From Luteitalea sp. TBR-22 (GTDB lineage Bacteria; Acidobacteriota; Vicinamibacteria; Vicinamibacterales; Vicinamibacteraceae): a stretch of 64,000 nucleotides of DNA. The DNA is taken from the NCBI RefSeq assembly GCF_016865485.1, contig NZ_AP024452.1:3370501-3434500 (forward strand). Direction: 5' to 3'. How positions within the stretch are numbered: position 1 is the stretch's first letter; the number at the start of each line of letters is the position of its first letter. The notes below the pieces were generated by a model. The model was not told the DNA's origin, made no database searches, and saw only the letters and a list, made by a program, of their open reading frames with translations. Position numbers and translations under genes: made by a program. Positions 26,591-35,353 of this stretch are shown here, one piece after another.

Positions 26591-26896
26591 TCACTCCCGC
26601 TTCCCTTCGTCCTGCGCTTGCGCGGTGACGCGCTCGAGGCGCCTGGCCTCGTCGATGATGCGCTCGAAGAGCCGCATCACGGCGTCGCCGTCGAGGGGCC
26701 CCGGGTTCACGCGCCGCACGTGGTCCAGCACGTCCTTCTCGCGGCCCGGCTGGTAGATCGCCATGCCGATGCGCCGCTTGATCTCGCCGATCTCCAGCGC
26801 GCACGCAGCACGCTCGTTCAACAGCCCGACGATCTGCTCGTCGAGCGCGTCGATCCGATCGCGCAGCGCGCGCATGCGCCAGTCGGGGTCGGTCAT
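26591..26896 (-). CDS. Monofunctional chorismate mutase (AroQ class)
   Basis: 101-residue all-helical chorismate mutase converting chorismate to prephenate. The first helix RIDALDEQIVGLLNERAACA carries the two arginines used for the carboxylates, KRRIGMAIYQPGREKDVL carries the active-site lysine and arginine, and FERIIDEARRLE the C-terminal helix. The ATG overlaps the trpA stop (ATGA). Placing it between trpA and DAHP synthase/tyrA puts the branch to Phe/Tyr in the same transcript as the Trp branch. No prephenate dehydratase gene is in the window. Confidence 0.9.
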   Translation of the reverse strand: MTDPDWRMRALRDRIDALDEQIVGLLNERAACALEIGEIKRRIGMAIYQPGREKDVLDHVRRVNPGPLDGDAVMRLFERIIDEARRLERVTAQAQDEGKRE

Positions 26897-27696
26897 GGCC
26901 GTGCCTCCCGTCCGGTGAGCCAGCGCACGAACCCGCGGACCTCGTCGGCCAGTTGCGGCGACTGGCCGTGCCTGGCGACCTGCGCCACCAGGGCGCTGCC
27001 GACGACGGCCGCGTCGGCGTACCTGCCGACGTCGCGGATGTGCTCGGGCCTCGACAGGCCGAAGCCCAGCGCGATCGGCAGCGTCGAGTCCTGCCGCAGG
27101 CGCTCGACCAACTGCCGCGCGTCGTCGGCCACCTGCTCGCGCACGCCGGTCACGCCCAGCCGCGAGATGGCGTAGAGGAAGCCCTTGCCGAGCGCATCGG
27201 CCTTGCGCACGCGCTCGGCGGTGGTCGTCGGCGAGAGCAGGAAGATGGGCGCGAGCCCGTGAGCGACGAGCACGTCTCGCGTCGGGCCGGCCTCCTCGAG
27301 CGGCAGATCGAGCAGCAGCACGCCGTCGACGCCGACCTCGGCGGCACGGGCGGCGAAGGCCTCGATGCCGAAGCGGACGACGGGATTGGCGTAGCTGAAG
27401 AGCACGAGCGGCGCCTCGACGTCCTTGCGCAGGTCGCCGACCAGGTCGAGCACCCCGCGCAGCGTCGCGCCGGCCCGCAACGCCCGCTCCGACGCGCGCT
27501 GGATCTCGGGGCCGTCGGCCAGCGGGTCGGAGAACGGCACGCCGATCTCGATCACGTCCGCGCCGCCCTCGTCGATCGCCCTGATGACCTCGCCGGATCG
27601 CTCCAGCGTGGGGTCGCCGCCCGAGACGAAGGCGACAAGCCCGGTGCGTCGATCGGTCTTCATCCGCGCGAAGGCCTGTTCGATCCGCGTGCTCAT
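26893..27696 (-). CDS. trpA: Tryptophan synthase alpha subunit
   Basis: TIM-barrel subunit that cleaves indole-3-glycerol phosphate to indole and glyceraldehyde 3-phosphate. Catalytic Glu and Asp sit in [16 protein letters not shown]; the phosphate-binding region is [12 protein letters not shown] plus AAVVGSALV. Length 267 is normal. The ATG overlaps the trpB stop by 4 nt, and its own stop overlaps the chorismate mutase start, so translation is coupled on both sides. Confidence 0.95.
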   Translation of the reverse strand: MSTRIEQAFARMKTDRRTGLVAFVSGGDPTLERSGEVIRAIDEGGADVIEIGVPFSDPLADGPEIQRASERALRAGATLRGVLDLVGDLRKDVEAPLVLFSYANPVVRFGIEAFAARAAEVGVDGVLLLDLPLEEAGPTRDVLVAHGLAPIFLLSPTTTAERVRKADALGKGFLYAISRLGVTGVREQVADDARQLVERLRQDSTLPIALGFGLSRPEHIRDVGRYADAAVVGSALVAQVARHGQSPQLADEVRGFVRWLTGREARP

Positions 27697-28937
27697 GCCT
27701 GATCTCCGAGCAGGTGCTGGATGCTCTGCACGTCCTTGTCGCCGCGTCCGGAAAGGTTGACCACGACGATCCCCTCGGGGCCGACCTCGTGCGCCACCTG
27801 CTCGACGGCGGCAATCGCGTGCGCCGACTCCAGCGCCGGCAGGATGCCCTCGAGTTGGCCGAGCCGCTGGAAGGCGGCCAGCGCCTCCGGATCGGTGGCG
27901 TAGCGGTACTCGGCGCGCTTCTTCTGCAGCAGGTCGGCGTGCTCAGGGCCGACCGCGGCGTAGTCGAGGCCTGCCGACACCGAATGGGTCAGCGAGATGT
28001 TGCCGGCCTCGTCCTGCAGCACCCACGTGCGCGTGCCTTGCAGCACGCCCGGCACGCCGCCGGCGAAACGCGCCGCATGGCGTCCCGCCACGATCCCTTC
28101 CCCGCCGGCCTCGACGCCGATCAGGCGCACCGACGGATCGGCCACGAACGCGTCGAACAGGCCCATCGCGTTGCTGCCGCCGCCGACGCAGGCGAGGGCG
28201 GCATCGGGCAGTCGTCCGTAGGTCGCCAGGCACTGCGCCCGCGCCTCCTCGCCGATCACCGACTGGAACTCGCGCACCATCAGCGGGTACGGGTGCGGGC
28301 CGAGCGCCGACCCGAGCAGGTAGTACGTGTCGCGCACGGTGGCGACCCAGTCACGCATCGCCTCGTTGATCGCATCCTTCAGCGTCCGCGCGCCGGAGTC
28401 GACGCCCCGGACCTCGGCGCCGAGCATCCGCATCCGGAACACGTTCAGCGCCTGGCGGGCCATGTCGTCGACGCCCATGTACACGACGCATTGCAGCCCG
28501 AGCAGCGCGCACACGGTCGCCGTGGCCACCCCGTGCTGCCCCGCGCCGGTCTCGGCCACGATGCGCGTCTTGCCCATGCGGCGCGCCAGCAGCGCCTGCC
28601 CGAGGGCGTTGTTGATCTTGTGGGCACCGGTGTGCGCGAGGTCTTCCCGCTTGAGCAGGATCGTCGCGCCGCCACAGGCCTCCGTCAGGCGCCGTGCCTC
28701 GTACAGTGGCGTCGGCCGCCCCACGAACTGCCGCAGGAGGTGCTCGAACTCGGCGATGAACGCCTCGTCGCGACGCACCGCCAGGTACGCCTCCTCGAGC
28801 GCCTGAATCGGCGCCACGAGCGTCTCGGGCACGAACCGCCCGCCGAACTCGCCGAAGTACCCGCGGGCATCGGGGTCGCGACGGCCGAACACCGGTCGTC
28901 CCCCTTGTTGCTGCCCTGTCGTCATCATCGCGTCCAT
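27693..28937 (-). CDS. trpB: Tryptophan synthase beta subunit
   Basis: PLP enzyme that condenses indole with serine. The PLP lysine is in [13 protein letters not shown], the substrate loop in [11 protein letters not shown] and the phosphate loop in [13 protein letters not shown] at 28937 is used: AAGGTG lies 6 nt upstream and an extra Gly/Arg-rich extension of the open frame overlaps trpF. The product is 414 residues, of the TrpB1 type that pairs with TrpA. It starts 5 nt after the trpF stop, one of the few non-overlapping joints of the operon. Confidence 0.95.
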   Translation of the reverse strand: MDAMMTTGQQQGGRPVFGRRDPDARGYFGEFGGRFVPETLVAPIQALEEAYLAVRRDEAFIAEFEHLLRQFVGRPTPLYEARRLTEACGGATILLKREDLAHTGAHKINNALGQALLARRMGKTRIVAETGAGQHGVATATVCALLGLQCVVYMGVDDMARQALNVFRMRMLGAEVRGVDSGARTLKDAINEAMRDWVATVRDTYYLLGSALGPHPYPLMVREFQSVIGEEARAQCLATYGRLPDAALACVGGGSNAMGLFDAFVADPSVRLIGVEAGGEGIVAGRHAARFAGGVPGVLQGTRTWVLQDEAGNISLTHSVSAGLDYAAVGPEHADLLQKKRAEYRYATDPEALAAFQRLGQLEGILPALESAHAIAAVEQVAHEVGPEGIVVVNLSGRGDKDVQSIQHLLGDQA

Positions 28938-28942
28938 TCCAT

Positions 28943-29551
28943 TCACCTTGCCTCGCGCACGGCCTGCACGAATGCCCTCACCTTGCCCGGATCCTTCACG
29001 CCCGGCGCCTGCTCCACGCCCGACGCCACATCCACGCCCCACGGGCGCACCATCCGCACCGCATCACCGACGTTGTCGGGCGTCAGGCCGCCCGCCAGCA
29101 CCAGGCGGCGCGTCGCCGCGATCGCCCTGGCCGCCTCCCAGTCCACCGTGCGTCCCGTGCCGCCGATCGTGACCGGGTCGTGCGCGTCCACGAGGATGGC
29201 GGCACGTGCCTGCTGCCACGGGCTGTCGGCGTAGGCCTCGACGGGCATCGCCTTGAGGACCGGCCGCGGGAACCTCGCCCAGTCCAATGGGGTCTCCTGC
29301 CCGTGCAGTTGCACCGCCGACAGGCCCACCGCGTCGGCGATGCTGCGCACCTGATCGGGCGTCTCGTCGACGAACACGCCGACCGTCGCCACCAGCGGCG
29401 GCACCACCCGGGTGATCGCCCGGGCCCGCTCGACGTCGACGGCGCGCCTGCTGCCCGGCCAGAAGATCAGCCCGATCGCGTCGGCGCCCGCGTCCAGCGC
29501 CAGGAGCGCGTCGTCGACCGACGTGATCCCGCAGATCTTGATGCGGGTCAC
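28943..29551 (-). CDS. trpF: Phosphoribosylanthranilate isomerase
   Basis: Catalyses the Amadori rearrangement of N-(5-phosphoribosyl)anthranilate. The catalytic Cys is in the N-terminal [11 protein letters not shown] and the catalytic Asp in [10 protein letters not shown]; the phosphate sites are [10 protein letters not shown] and [15 protein letters not shown]. The GTG start at 29551 overlaps the trpC stop (GTGA). The product has 202 residues, a normal single-domain length, so trpC and trpF are separate here, unlike the enterobacterial fusion. Confidence 0.95.
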   Translation of the reverse strand: MTRIKICGITSVDDALLALDAGADAIGLIFWPGSRRAVDVERARAITRVVPPLVATVGVFVDETPDQVRSIADAVGLSAVQLHGQETPLDWARFPRPVLKAMPVEAYADSPWQQARAAILVDAHDPVTIGGTGRTVDWEAARAIAATRRLVLAGGLTPDNVGDAVRMVRPWGVDVASGVEQAPGVKDPGKVRAFVQAVREAR

Positions 29552-30417
29552 CGCGAGGCCTCCAGCGCGGCGGTCGCCTCCGCGAGGACCCGCGCCAGGC
29601 CGGCGCCGGGGTCGGCCTCGGTCATGAAGCGCTCGCCGATGAGGAACGCCCCGTAGCCCGCGTCGCTCAAGGCCGCCAGGTCCGCCCCGGAACGCAGGCC
29701 GCTCTCCGCGACGCGCACGGTGGCCGACGCGATGAGGGGCGCCACCCGGTATGACGTGTCCAGCGACACCGCCAGCGTCTTCAGGTTGCGGTTGTTCACC
29801 CCGACGACCGCCGCGCCGGCGTCGATGGCGCGGCGCGCCTCGTCCTCGTCGTGCACTTCGGTGAGCACGTCGAGGCCGACTTGCGCCGCGTAGCCGAGCA
29901 GCCGCTGCAACGCCGCCTGCTCGAGCGCCGCGACGATCAGCAGCACCGCCGACGCGCCAGCCACGGAGGCCTCGGCGATCTGGTACTCGTCGACGACGAA
30001 GTCCTTGCGCAGCAGCGGCAGCGCGGGGTGGGCAGCGTGAACCGCCTCGAGGTGATCGAGCTGGCCGTCGAAGAAGCCCGGTTCGGTGAGCACGGAGATG
30101 GCCGCCGCGCCCGCGCGCCCGTAGCTGCCGGCAATCGCCACGGGGTCGTAGTCGTGGCGCAGCACCCCCCTGGACGGCGACCGCCGCTTGCATTCGGCGA
30201 TCACGCGGATGCCCGGCGCCTGCAGCGCGCGCGTGAACGCGCCGTTCGTCCCGGACGGGCCCCCTGACGGGTCACTTGCCGGACGCGGGGTCGCGGCGCG
30301 ATCGATGAGCACGCGTTCCAGGTCGGCGAGGCTCCGGCGCTCCCGCGCCACCTCCACGCGACGACGCGCGGCGGCGACGATGGTGTCGAGCACGGACGGG
30401 GTGGCGGGCATCGTCAT
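29548..30417 (-). CDS. trpC: Indole-3-glycerol phosphate synthase
   Basis: Closes the indole ring in tryptophan synthesis. Motifs: IAECKRRSPSRG with the substrate-binding Lys, LLRKDFVVDEYQI with the catalytic Lys, VGVNNRNLKTL, and AESGLRSGADL. The 289-residue product begins at an ATG that overlaps the trpD stop by 4 nt (ATGA). A Pro/Ser/Gly-rich insertion (about residues 46-60, ASDPSGGPSGTN) in the N-terminal helical extension is slightly longer than usual. Confidence 0.95.
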   Translation of the reverse strand: MTMPATPSVLDTIVAAARRRVEVARERRSLADLERVLIDRAATPRPASDPSGGPSGTNGAFTRALQAPGIRVIAECKRRSPSRGVLRHDYDPVAIAGSYGRAGAAAISVLTEPGFFDGQLDHLEAVHAAHPALPLLRKDFVVDEYQIAEASVAGASAVLLIVAALEQAALQRLLGYAAQVGLDVLTEVHDEDEARRAIDAGAAVVGVNNRNLKTLAVSLDTSYRVAPLIASATVRVAESGLRSGADLAALSDAGYGAFLIGERFMTEADPGAGLARVLAEATAALEASR

Positions 30418-31441
30418 GCCGTGGCCTCGACGGAGGCCTGCGAGACCTCGACAAGCCGCCGCAACGTGGCGGCCGCCCGGCCGTCGTCGATCGCGGCCGC
30501 GGCGGCGGCGACGCCTTCGGCCACGGCGGGCACGCGGCCGGCGATGAACAGGCCGGCGCCGGCATTGAGGAGGACGATGTCGCGGACCGGTCCGGGTTCG
30601 CCGGCGAGCACGCGACGCGCGACGTCGGCGTTGTAGGCCGCGTCGCCGCCCTTCAGGTCGGCGAGCGTGGCCTTGGCCAGCCCGAACGCGCCGGGGTGCA
30701 CGAAGAACGTGCGCAGCAGCCCGCCGCGGCACTCCGACACCTTCGTGTAGCCGGTCGTCGACAGCTCGTCGAGGCCGTCGGCCGCGTGCACCACCCACAC
30801 GTGCGTCGAGCCGAGCAGGCCGAGCGCCCGCGCGACCAGTTCGGTGAGCTCGGGCCGGGGCACACCGACGAGCTGCCGGGTGGTGCCCGCAGGGTTGGTG
30901 AGCGGCCCGAGCAGGTTGAAGGCGGTGCGCACGCCCAGTTCGCGCCGCACCGGCGCGGCGTGCTTCATGGACGGGTGGAAGGTCGGCGCGAACAGGAACG
31001 CGATGCCCACTTCGTCGAGGCAGCGCGCCACCACGGCCGGCGTGGCGGCGACGTTGACGCCGAGCGCCTCGAAGACGTCGGCGCTGCCGCTGCGACTCGA
31101 CACCGAGCGGTTGCCGTGCTTGGCAACGCGCACGCCGGATGCGGCGAGCACGACGGCCGCCATCGACGAGACGTTCACCGTGCCCGCGTTGTCGCCGCCG
31201 GTCCCGCAGGTGTCGAACACGTCGGCGAAGGCCTGCGGCAGGGGAACGGCCGCGGCGCGCATCGCCCGTGCGAGCCCGACCAGTTCCTCGGGACGCTCGC
31301 CCTTGGATCGCAGCGCCATCAGGAAACCGGCGACCTGCGCCGCCGTGGCCTCGCCGCGCATGATGGCGGCCATCGCGGCGGCGGCCTCGTCGGTGGTGAG
31401 CGGCACGTGCCGCTGCAGTTTCTCGAGCAGGGGCGCGAACA

Positions 31442-31442
<1 letters not shown>
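30414..31442 (-). CDS. trpD: Anthranilate phosphoribosyltransferase
   Basis: Transfers phosphoribose from PRPP to anthranilate. PRPP-binding CGTGGDNAGTVNVS, anthranilate-site KHGNRSVSSRSGSAD, and the metal-binding DE pair in ADGLDELS are visible. The 342-residue product starts at an ATG that shares one base with the trpG stop (TGATG). It is a stand-alone enzyme, not fused to trpG. Confidence 0.95.
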
Positions 31443-32008
<566 letters not shown>

Positions 32009-32010
32009 GG

Positions 32011-33525
32011 CTACCCGGCGTGGCGCCCGAGCGACTGGGCGAGTTCGAGCGCACCGAGCACGGCACGCGCCTTGTTCAGGGTTTCTTCGTACTCGGCGGC
32101 CGGGTGGCTGTCGGCCACGATGCCGGCGCCGGCCTGCACGAAGGCGAGGCCATCGCGCATCCAGACGGTCCGGATGGCGATGCAGCAATCGAGGTTGCCG
32201 GCGAAGTCGAGGTAGCCGACCGCGCCCGCGTACACGCCGCGCGGCCGCCCCTCGAGTTCCGCGATGATCTCCATCGCCCGGATCTTCGGGGCGCCCGACA
32301 CGGTGCCGGCCGGGAAGCACGACACCAGCGCGTCGAGCCGGTCGGCGTCGTCGGCCAGCGTGCCGACCACGCGCGACACCAGGTGCATGACGTGCGAGTA
32401 GCGCTCGAGCGTCATGAACTGCGGCACCCGCACCGAGCCGTACTGGCAGACGCGCCCGAGGTCGTTGCGCCCGAGGTCGACCAGCATCACGTGCTCGGCA
32501 CGTTCCTTCTCGTCGCGCTTCAGCTCCTCACCGAGGCGCAGGTCCTCCTCGTGGGTGCGGCCGCGCGGACGCGTTCCGGCGATCGGGTGCGTCTCGGCCT
32601 GCCCGGCCTCGACGCGCACCAGCATCTCGGGCGACGAACCGACGATGGAGAGGTCGCCGACGCGCATGAAGTACATGTACGGCGAGGGGTTCACGTGGCG
32701 CAGCGCGCGGTACACCGTGAAGGGGTCGGCGTCGAGCTGCACGTCGAACCGTTGCGACAGCACCACCTGGTAGATGTCGCCCTTCTTGATGTAGGCCTGC
32801 GCGGTGCGGACGGCCTGCTCGAAGTCCTCGCGCCTGGTCAGCGGCGTGACCACCGGCGGCGCCGGCGCCGCCTCGCCCCCGGCGATCGGCTGCGCGTGGG
32901 CCTGCTCGAGCTCGCGTTGCAGGAAGTCGAGCCGGGCGTTGGCGAACTGGTACAGCGAGGCCAGGTCGTCGCTGGGCGCGATGCGCGCATTGGCGATGAG
33001 CAGGATGCGGTGCTTCACGTGGTCGAACGCGAGCACCGTGTCGAAGAGCATGAAGGCCGCCTCGTCGCGCGGATCCTGCGCGGCCCGGTAGGCCTGCCAC
33101 GTCTCCTGCAGCTTGGGCTCGAACCACGGCGCTGCGTCGTAGCCGAAGAACCCGACGGCGCCGCCGGTGAAGCGCGGCAGGCCCGGCACGAAGGGCGACC
33201 GGTACTCCGCCATGATGCGCCGCAGCGCCGAGACGAACGTCTCGTCGAGGGCCGACACCTGCCCCCCCTGCTCCATCACGGCCTTGCCGTCGCGGGCCCG
33301 CAGGACCAGGAACGGGTCCTTGCCGAGGAACGAGTAGCGCGCCACCTGCTCGCCGCCCTCGACGCTCTCGAACAGGAACGCGTAATCGGAGTGTTCCGCA
33401 ACGCGCAGGAACGCCGAAACGGGCGTGAGCAGGTCGGCCAGCAGCTCGCGGCACACCGGCACGAAGGTGCCGCGGCCGGCGAGATCGACGAATTCCTCGA
33501 ACGTGGTCTGGGTCATCGCGGACAT
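32011..33525 (-). CDS. trpE: Anthranilate synthase component I
   Basis: Converts chorismate plus ammonia to anthranilate. The N-terminal allosteric motif is [18 protein letters not shown], equivalent to the LLES tryptophan-binding element, so feedback inhibition by Trp is expected. The chorismate-binding domain has [40 protein letters not shown] and [13 protein letters not shown] at 33525 is preferred for GGAGA 4-5 nt upstream; the alternative ATG at 33516 would give the 4-nt ATGA overlap with aroDE seen elsewhere. Length 504. Confidence 0.95.
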   Translation of the reverse strand: MSAMTQTTFEEFVDLAGRGTFVPVCRELLADLLTPVSAFLRVAEHSDYAFLFESVEGGEQVARYSFLGKDPFLVLRARDGKAVMEQGGQVSALDETFVSALRRIMAEYRSPFVPGLPRFTGGAVGFFGYDAAPWFEPKLQETWQAYRAAQDPRDEAAFMLFDTVLAFDHVKHRILLIANARIAPSDDLASLYQFANARLDFLQRELEQAHAQPIAGGEAAPAPPVVTPLTRREDFEQAVRTAQAYIKKGDIYQVVLSQRFDVQLDADPFTVYRALRHVNPSPYMYFMRVGDLSIVGSSPEMLVRVEAGQAETHPIAGTRPRGRTHEEDLRLGEELKRDEKERAEHVMLVDLGRNDLGRVCQYGSVRVPQFMTLERYSHVMHLVSRVVGTLADDADRLDALVSCFPAGTVSGAPKIRAMEIIAELEGRPRGVYAGAVGYLDFAGNLDCCIAIRTVWMRDGLAFVQAGAGIVADSHPAAEYEETLNKARAVLGALELAQSLGRHAG

Positions 33526-35012
33526 GGGGTCTCCGGCACGAGGGCCAGCTGGGGGGCCTCGGCATGGATGGCGGCGCGCATGGCGTCGAGCGGCGGGGCG
33601 ACGCCGAACCAGGTGGCCACCTGCACGCCCGCCTGGCCAATCAGCATCTCGAGCCCGCCGAGGGTGTCGCACCCCGCAGCCGCCGCCTCGCGCAGCAGCC
33701 GGGTGCGCCCCGGGTTGTAGACGAGGTCGTACACGAGGCCACCGCTCGTCAGGCGGTCGGCGTCGATGGGCGTGGCGTCGCTGGCGCCGTCGTGCGACGC
33801 GGTGCCGACCGGCGTCGTGTTGACCAGCACGTCCCAGGTGCCGGGCTCGGGACTGGCCTGGCCGGCGCGGGCGCCGAGCGCCACGAGCTGCTCGGCCTGC
33901 TCGCGGCGACGCGCATGCACCGTGGGCGCCGCCCCGGCGTCGACCAGGCCGGCGACGACGGCCCGGGCGGCGCCGCCGGCGCCGAGCACCGCGACCCGCA
34001 GGCCCGACAGGACCCGGCCGGTGCGCGCGAGCCGGTCGCGCAACGGCTGGAGGAAGCCCTCGACGTCGGTGTTGCGCGCGGCCCAGCCGCCCTCCACGCG
34101 GGTCAGCGTGTTGGCGGCGCCGAGGCGCGTCGCCAGCTCGTCGGCGCGGACGGCCGCCGCCAGCGCATCGAGCTTGAACGGCGCGGTGACGCTGAGGCCG
34201 CGGACGTCGAGCGCCTCGGCCATCGTGAGCAGGTCGCCGATGTCCTGCGCCTCGAAGGGGACGTACACGCCATCGACGCCGAGCGCGCGAAGCGCCGCGT
34301 TGTGCAGCGTCGGCGACCAGGAGTGGCTGATGGGCCGCCCCGCGACGCCGAACACCTGCGTGGTCGGTCCCTGCTGCCCGACGCGGTAGCGCGCGCGCAT
34401 CACCTCCGGACGCACCTGCCCCGGCGCAACGGCCGCTCCGCCGTACGTCCAGTGCGATCCCAACCGGGAGGGCAGCAGGCGCGACGGCAGGCCCACCGGG
34501 CCCATCGCGATGAGCACCAGCGGCACGTCGCCAGCGGCCGGAGCCGCCGCGCGGAATGCGAGCTGGTCGGTGAGGCGGGTCGGCGTGACCGCCAGCTTCA
34601 CGACGCCCGGCCGGCGCGCCGCCATCGCCGAGACCAGAGCGGCCAGGTCGGCCGGCATCCCCTTGAAGTCGTGTCGCGACAGGATCACCCGCCCCGGGAA
34701 CGCCGCGATGAAGTCGTCGGCAAAGGGCGCGTCCCACTCGACGTCCACGTAGGCCGCGCCGTGCGTCAGCGCCTCGCGCAGGCGCGCCTCGCGCGCCGAC
34801 TCCTCGCCCTCGAATCGCCCGCCTTCGCGGACCGGCCGGAACGTCACCACGGCCCGGCTCGCGGCCTCCCCCATCACCTCGGCCACCGGCAACGGCGGCA
34901 ACCGGTCGAGCCTGAGCTCCACCAGGTCGGCAACGCGCAGCGCCTCGGCCCGCGCGGCGGGCAGGGCGTCGACGCTCAGGTCGGCCAGGGTGGAGACGAG
35001 GGTGGTCGGCAT
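33513..35012 (-). CDS. Bifunctional 3-dehydroquinate dehydratase / shikimate dehydrogenase
   Basis: 499-residue fusion carrying out two consecutive shikimate steps. Residues 1-220 are a type I (class I aldolase) dehydroquinase with the catalytic His in VILSRHDFKGMP and the Schiff-base Lys in VVKLAVTPTR. Residues 221-499 are AroE: FGVAGRPISHSWSPTLHN, catalytic Lys in SVTAPFKLDAL, GAANTLTR, catalytic Asp in RNTDVEGF, NADP-binding VAVLGAGGAARAVVAG. The order AroD-AroE is the same as in plant DHQ-SDH. It is the first structural gene after the Trp attenuator, so a general-pathway enzyme is placed under tryptophan control together with trpEGDCFBA. Confidence 0.93.
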   Translation of the reverse strand: MPTTLVSTLADLSVDALPAARAEALRVADLVELRLDRLPPLPVAEVMGEAASRAVVTFRPVREGGRFEGEESAREARLREALTHGAAYVDVEWDAPFADDFIAAFPGRVILSRHDFKGMPADLAALVSAMAARRPGVVKLAVTPTRLTDQLAFRAAAPAAGDVPLVLIAMGPVGLPSRLLPSRLGSHWTYGGAAVAPGQVRPEVMRARYRVGQQGPTTQVFGVAGRPISHSWSPTLHNAALRALGVDGVYVPFEAQDIGDLLTMAEALDVRGLSVTAPFKLDALAAAVRADELATRLGAANTLTRVEGGWAARNTDVEGFLQPLRDRLARTGRVLSGLRVAVLGAGGAARAVVAGLVDAGAAPTVHARRREQAEQLVALGARAGQASPEPGTWDVLVNTTPVGTASHDGASDATPIDADRLTSGGLVYDLVYNPGRTRLLREAAAAGCDTLGGLEMLIGQAGVQVATWFGVAPPLDAMRAAIHAEAPQLALVPETPCPR

Positions 35013-35019
35013 ACGTGAA

Positions 35020-35047
35020 GTCTCGGGACTCAGGGTTCAGGGCTCAG
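35020..35047. repeat. Degenerate heptamer array between attenuator and aroDE
   Basis: Units GTCTCGG, GACTCAG, GGTTCAG, GGCTCAG at 7-bp spacing, lying 8 nt before the aroDE ATG and therefore in its translation-initiation region. Confidence 0.5.
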
Positions 35048-35108
35048 AAAGCATGCTGACGGGCATCTGTGTGTTCTCTGAGCCTCGAGCCGGGGATCTT
35101 TCGTCGTG

Positions 35109-35149
35109 AAAAACAAAAAGCGCCCGTTCGGCGGAGGCCGAAGGGGCGC
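35109..35149 (-). terminator. Trp attenuator terminator (region 3:4 hairpin plus U tract)
   Basis: On the minus strand: arm GCGCCCCTTCGGC, loop CTCC, arm GCCGAACGGGCGC (12 of 13 pairs, one C-C mismatch), then TTTTTGTTTTT. A textbook intrinsic terminator 37 nt downstream of the leader-peptide stop and about 95 nt before aroDE. Its 5' arm can alternatively pair with 35195-35206 inside the leader peptide gene. Confidence 0.92.
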
Positions 35150-35185
35150 CAGGTTCCGGTCGTGACGGTGCTGGTCGATACGCGG

Positions 35186-35299
35186 CTAGACGGCCGCCCC
35201 CTCGGCTCTGGAGCCAGACCACCACCAATACCGCGCCGAAAACGGCACGCGGCTGGAGGCCGGCTGCGAGACGAAGGAGGTGGCGGCGATGACCCGCAT
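35186..35299 (-). CDS. trpL: Trp leader peptide with three consecutive Trp codons
   Basis: 37-codon open frame MRVIAATSFVSQPASSRVPF... containing Tyr-Trp-Trp-Trp at residues 24-27 (Trp codons at 35227-35219) and ending TAG at 35188-35186. It precedes the terminator/antiterminator pair and the aroDE-trp operon on the same strand. Low charged tRNA-Trp would stall a ribosome at the triple Trp, release region 2 and allow read-through; adequate Trp would let the ribosome reach the stop and favour termination. No Shine-Dalgarno is visible; a TACGGT box lies 9 nt upstream, so the leader mRNA may start almost at the ATG. The arrangement matches the enterobacterial logic but not its sequence. Confidence 0.88.
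   Translation of the reverse strand: MRVIAATSFVSQPASSRVPFSARYWWWSGSRAEGAAV
35195..35206 (-). promoter_or_regulatory. Antiterminator segment (region 2) of the Trp attenuator
   Basis: Minus-strand GCCGAGGGGGCG overlaps the last sense codons of the leader peptide, 12 nt after the Trp codons. It pairs over 12 bp (one G-U) with CGCCCCTTCGGC (35137-35148), the 5' arm of the terminator. It can also pair with GCCGCCACCTC near the leader start (10 of 11 bp). A ribosome stalled on the Trp codons would free it; one at the stop codon would cover it. Confidence 0.8.
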
Positions 35300-35308
35300 G
35301 TGAGAGGC

Positions 35309-35338
35309 ACCGTACCAGAGTCGTCCGAACTGCGTCAA
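35309..35338 (-). promoter_or_regulatory. Promoter of the trpL-aroDE-trp supra-operon
   Basis: Minus-strand TTGACG (35338-35333), 18-nt spacer, TACGGT (35314-35309). Initiation about 7 nt further on would fall 2-3 nt before the trpL ATG at 35299. A TrpR-type operator is not recognisable. Confidence 0.5.
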
Positions 35339-35353
35339 CGTGCGTCCAACGTT

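Noticed and set aside
34900-35340. T-box or TRAP-type control of the trp operon
   Set aside because: There is no T-box sequence and no run of spaced GAG/UAG triplets; the Trp-codon leader and paired hairpins explain the region better.
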